Source of the DNA: an uncultured bacterium
Lineage (GTDB): Bacteria > Patescibacteriota > Minisyncoccia > Phycocordibacterales > PALSA-1337
Direction of reading: 5' to 3'
DNA: 42,702 nucleotides
Assembly: GCA_903870315.1 (NCBI GenBank)
Contig: CAIQCJ010000001.1
Span: 1 to 42,702 of the forward strand
The position numbers and the translations under genes are program-made. This document shows positions 41,158-42,702 of the stretch, one piece after another (the first letter of the stretch is position 1; each line of letters opens with the position of its first letter). The notes below the pieces were generated by a model. The model was given only the letters and a program-made list of their open reading frames with translations, did no database searches and was not told the origin of the DNA.

Positions 41158-42384
41158 TTACTTCTCAATCTCCTTCGTCACCTTCTTTATTTCTTCTTTT
41201 ACTTCTTTTGTGTCTTCAATGGCCTCGTCTGCACCAACATTTGCCTCTGCTACCTCAGCTCCACCTGAAGACTTGATATCGATCTTCCAACCTGTGAGTT
41301 TGGCAGCAAGACGGACGTTCTGACCACCTTTGCCGATAGCGAGCGATTGCTCATCCTCTGTAACTGTGACAATAGCGCGATGTTCAGCCTCGTCGAGTTC
41401 TAGACTGATAACTTCCGCAGGAGACAAAGCCTCTTCTATGAAGAGAGCGGGATCTTCATTCCATTCGACTATGTCGATCTTTTCACCAGAAAGTTCACTG
41501 GTAACTGTTGAAACGCGAACACCACGTTGACCAACCATAGAACCTATAGGATCTATATGGGAATCGTGAGATATAACTGCGATCTTGGATCGAGAACCAG
41601 CTTCACGAGCTATAGCCTTGATTTCGACGACACCGTTTGCTATCTCAGGAGTTTCGGTTTCAAAAAGTTTTGCCAAGAATTTTGGATGTGAACGGGAGAG
41701 CTTCAAGACGATACCACGAGGAGTTTCCTCGACGGCATAGAGATATGCACGAATACGATCTCCGGTTTTCCAACGCTCGCTAGGTATTTGCTCTTCATAA
41801 GGTATGAGACCAACAGCACGACCCATATCTATGTGGACCATACCACGTTCGACGCGCTCGACAGTCCCGGCGACTATCTCGCCTTCTTTCTGGCCATATT
41901 CACTCATGACGGAGACCTTCTCTGCCTCACGGATCTTCTGGATGATAATCTGCTTGGCTGTCTGAGCGGCAATACGACCGAAATCAGCCTTTGCCTCGAG
42001 AGGGAATACTAACTCGTCACCAATAACGGCATCTTTCTTGATCCTGCGAGCATCTTCTATGAGCATGTGTTGCTCAGGATTGAAACGAATCTTGATATCC
42101 TCAACAGCTGCGTCTTTGATATCTTCATGTGTAGCATCTTCATCACCATCCATGATGACTTGGTTGCGATCGACGACGATCTTAACCTGCCAGAACTCGG
42201 TTGCTCCGGTATTTTGGTCAAATGAAGCGCGAACTATCTGGCCTTTTTTGCCATATTCTTTCTTGTAAGCAGTGGCCATAGCCATAGAGATAGCTTCCCA
42301 AGTTTTTTCCTTCGGAATACCACGCTCTTCTTCTAGTTGTGCTACGACGGCATTTATTACTTTCAGATCAAATATATTTTCCAT
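41158..42384 (-). CDS. nusA: Transcription termination/antitermination factor NusA
   Basis: A 408-residue NusA: N-terminal RNAP-binding domain with VVAQLEEERGIPKE and MATAYKKEYGKKGQ, an S1 domain (GEIVAGTVERVERGMVHIDM) and two KH domains (PIGSMVGQRGVRVSTVTSEL and LAIGKGGQNVRLAAKLTGW). A Glu/Lys-rich tail of about 35 residues ends it, in place of the acidic repeats of E. coli. It modulates pausing and termination. Nothing else of the usual rimP-nusA-infB group is adjacent on either side; the next DNA is a transposase fragment. Confidence 0.95.
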   Translation of the reverse strand: MENIFDLKVINAVVAQLEEERGIPKEKTWEAISMAMATAYKKEYGKKGQIVRASFDQNTGATEFWQVKIVVDRNQVIMDGDEDATHEDIKDAAVEDIKIRFNPEQHMLIEDARRIKKDAVIGDELVFPLEAKADFGRIAAQTAKQIIIQKIREAEKVSVMSEYGQKEGEIVAGTVERVERGMVHIDMGRAVGLIPYEEQIPSERWKTGDRIRAYLYAVEETPRGIVLKLSRSHPKFLAKLFETETPEIANGVVEIKAIAREAGSRSKIAVISHDSHIDPIGSMVGQRGVRVSTVTSELSGEKIDIVEWNEDPALFIEEALSPAEVISLELDEAEHRAIVTVTEDEQSLAIGKGGQNVRLAAKLTGWKIDIKSSGGAEVAEANVGADEAIEDTKEVKEEIKKVTKEIEK

Positions 42385-42488
42385 ATATGTTTATTTAATT
42401 GTTATTCTGTTGTTATTAAGTTTTTGTACCGGGATCGATTACACTATTTATCTATAAAATGCCGTAACTGAGCCCTTCTAACAAACAA

Positions 42489-42507
42489 GTCCGCCTTGCG
42501 GGCGAAC
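42489..42507 (-). terminator. Terminator-like hairpin after the right-hand transposase
   Basis: GTTCGCC pairs with GGCGGAC (one G-U) around CGCAA; the minus strand continues TTGTTTGTT. It would stop transcription leaving the transposase. Confidence 0.6.
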
Positions 42508-42586
42508 TGATTACAGAAATAATGTAGCACAGCTATACAATAAAGTAAAGAATTAGAGTGTACGTTTTCTAGTCAATAGCTTGGCA

Positions 42587-42702
42587 TCACTTTGTGATTA
42601 ATTGCATCGGCGGGCGAAGTGAAATTCCCATGTGAAGTCGTTCGTTGTTGTAGTACTCAAGGTAATTCTTGAGGGCTTTGTTTAATGCGTGAATGTTTCT
42701 TG
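42587..42702 (-). CDS. Transposase C-terminus, IS3/IS481-type integrase (partial)
   Basis: The frame enters from the right edge and ends at TGA (42589-42587), giving 38 residues. ALKNYLEYYNNERLHMGI and RPPMQL match the C-terminal end of rve-type DDE integrases, where YN-x-x-R-x-H is typical. The 5' part, including the catalytic Asp residues, is outside the window. A TGTACGTTTTCT string at 42559 could be the element end. Intact or not cannot be judged. Confidence 0.8.
   Translation of the reverse strand, partial: RNIHALNKALKNYLEYYNNERLHMGISLRPPMQLITK

Noticed and set aside
1-42702. UGA recoding to glycine
   Set aside because: All recognised genes are full length with UGA as a stop, so the standard bacterial code is used.

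Overview
This window reads as a piece of a low-GC, gene-dense bacterial chromosome of the Candidate Phyla Radiation (Patescibacteria), most likely a Parcubacteria-type lineage. The evidence is a type IV secretion-like cluster built from a PrgI-type protein, a split VirB4, a VirB6-like protein and a two-helix pilin-like protein, together with a trigger factor without its PPIase domain, a K+-independent type H+-pyrophosphatase, RNase Y plus PNPase, and many short secreted proteins rich in Ser, Thr and Asn. All genes read full length with UGA as stop, which argues against the UGA-Gly lineages (Gracilibacteria/Absconditabacteria). The placement is inference from gene content; there is no rRNA in the window.

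Layout. 1-125: 3' end of a transposase. 157-12541: eleven closely packed minus-strand genes forming a cell-envelope secretion or pilus-like apparatus. 12607-17191: a UbiA-family prenyltransferase fused to an extra membrane domain, then rsmA and a UvrD/PcrA helicase; all lie upstream on the same strand and could be co-transcribed with the apparatus. 17200-21650: a divergent LysM/M23 peptidase, comM, a DksA/TraR-like protein and a membrane-anchored protein. 21651-25748: a 56-aa gene with its own terminator, pnp with a long leader, a NYN-domain protein, rpsO and a candidate structured ncRNA. 25749-27604: a tyrosine recombinase and exodeoxyribonuclease III. 27605-32031: cca, four tRNAs, a YraN-like nuclease, a small coiled-coil membrane protein, two stretches of apparently decayed DNA, a cluster of parS-like palindromes and perfect DnaA boxes. 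32032-36082: HU, rny, clpP, rsmE and a small orphan protein. 36155-42384: trigger factor, two envelope proteins, hppA and nusA. 42587-42702: 3' end of a second, unrelated transposase.

How the genes fit together. The left third encodes a surface machine: VirB4 ATPase, PrgI/VirB3-like and VirB6-like membrane parts, a pilin-like protein, and secreted Ig-like and beta-propeller-like proteins. VirB8-10, VirB11, a coupling ATPase and a relaxase are not present here. The rest is mostly RNA metabolism (RNase Y, PNPase, CCA enzyme, RsmA, RsmE, NusA, rpsO), protein quality control (ClpP, trigger factor), DNA repair or processing (UvrD, ExoA, ComM, recombinase, YraN, HU) and membrane energetics (HppA).

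Most interesting non-gene signals: three parS-like sites within about 100 bp inside cca, a perfect DnaA box forming exactly the loop of a 12-bp perfect hairpin, an independent promoter-structure-terminator unit upstream of rpsO, three TTCAAGAA-type repeats at 11-bp spacing behind the comM promoter, stacked hairpins that hide the rny Shine-Dalgarno, and a recurring leaderless promoter layout.
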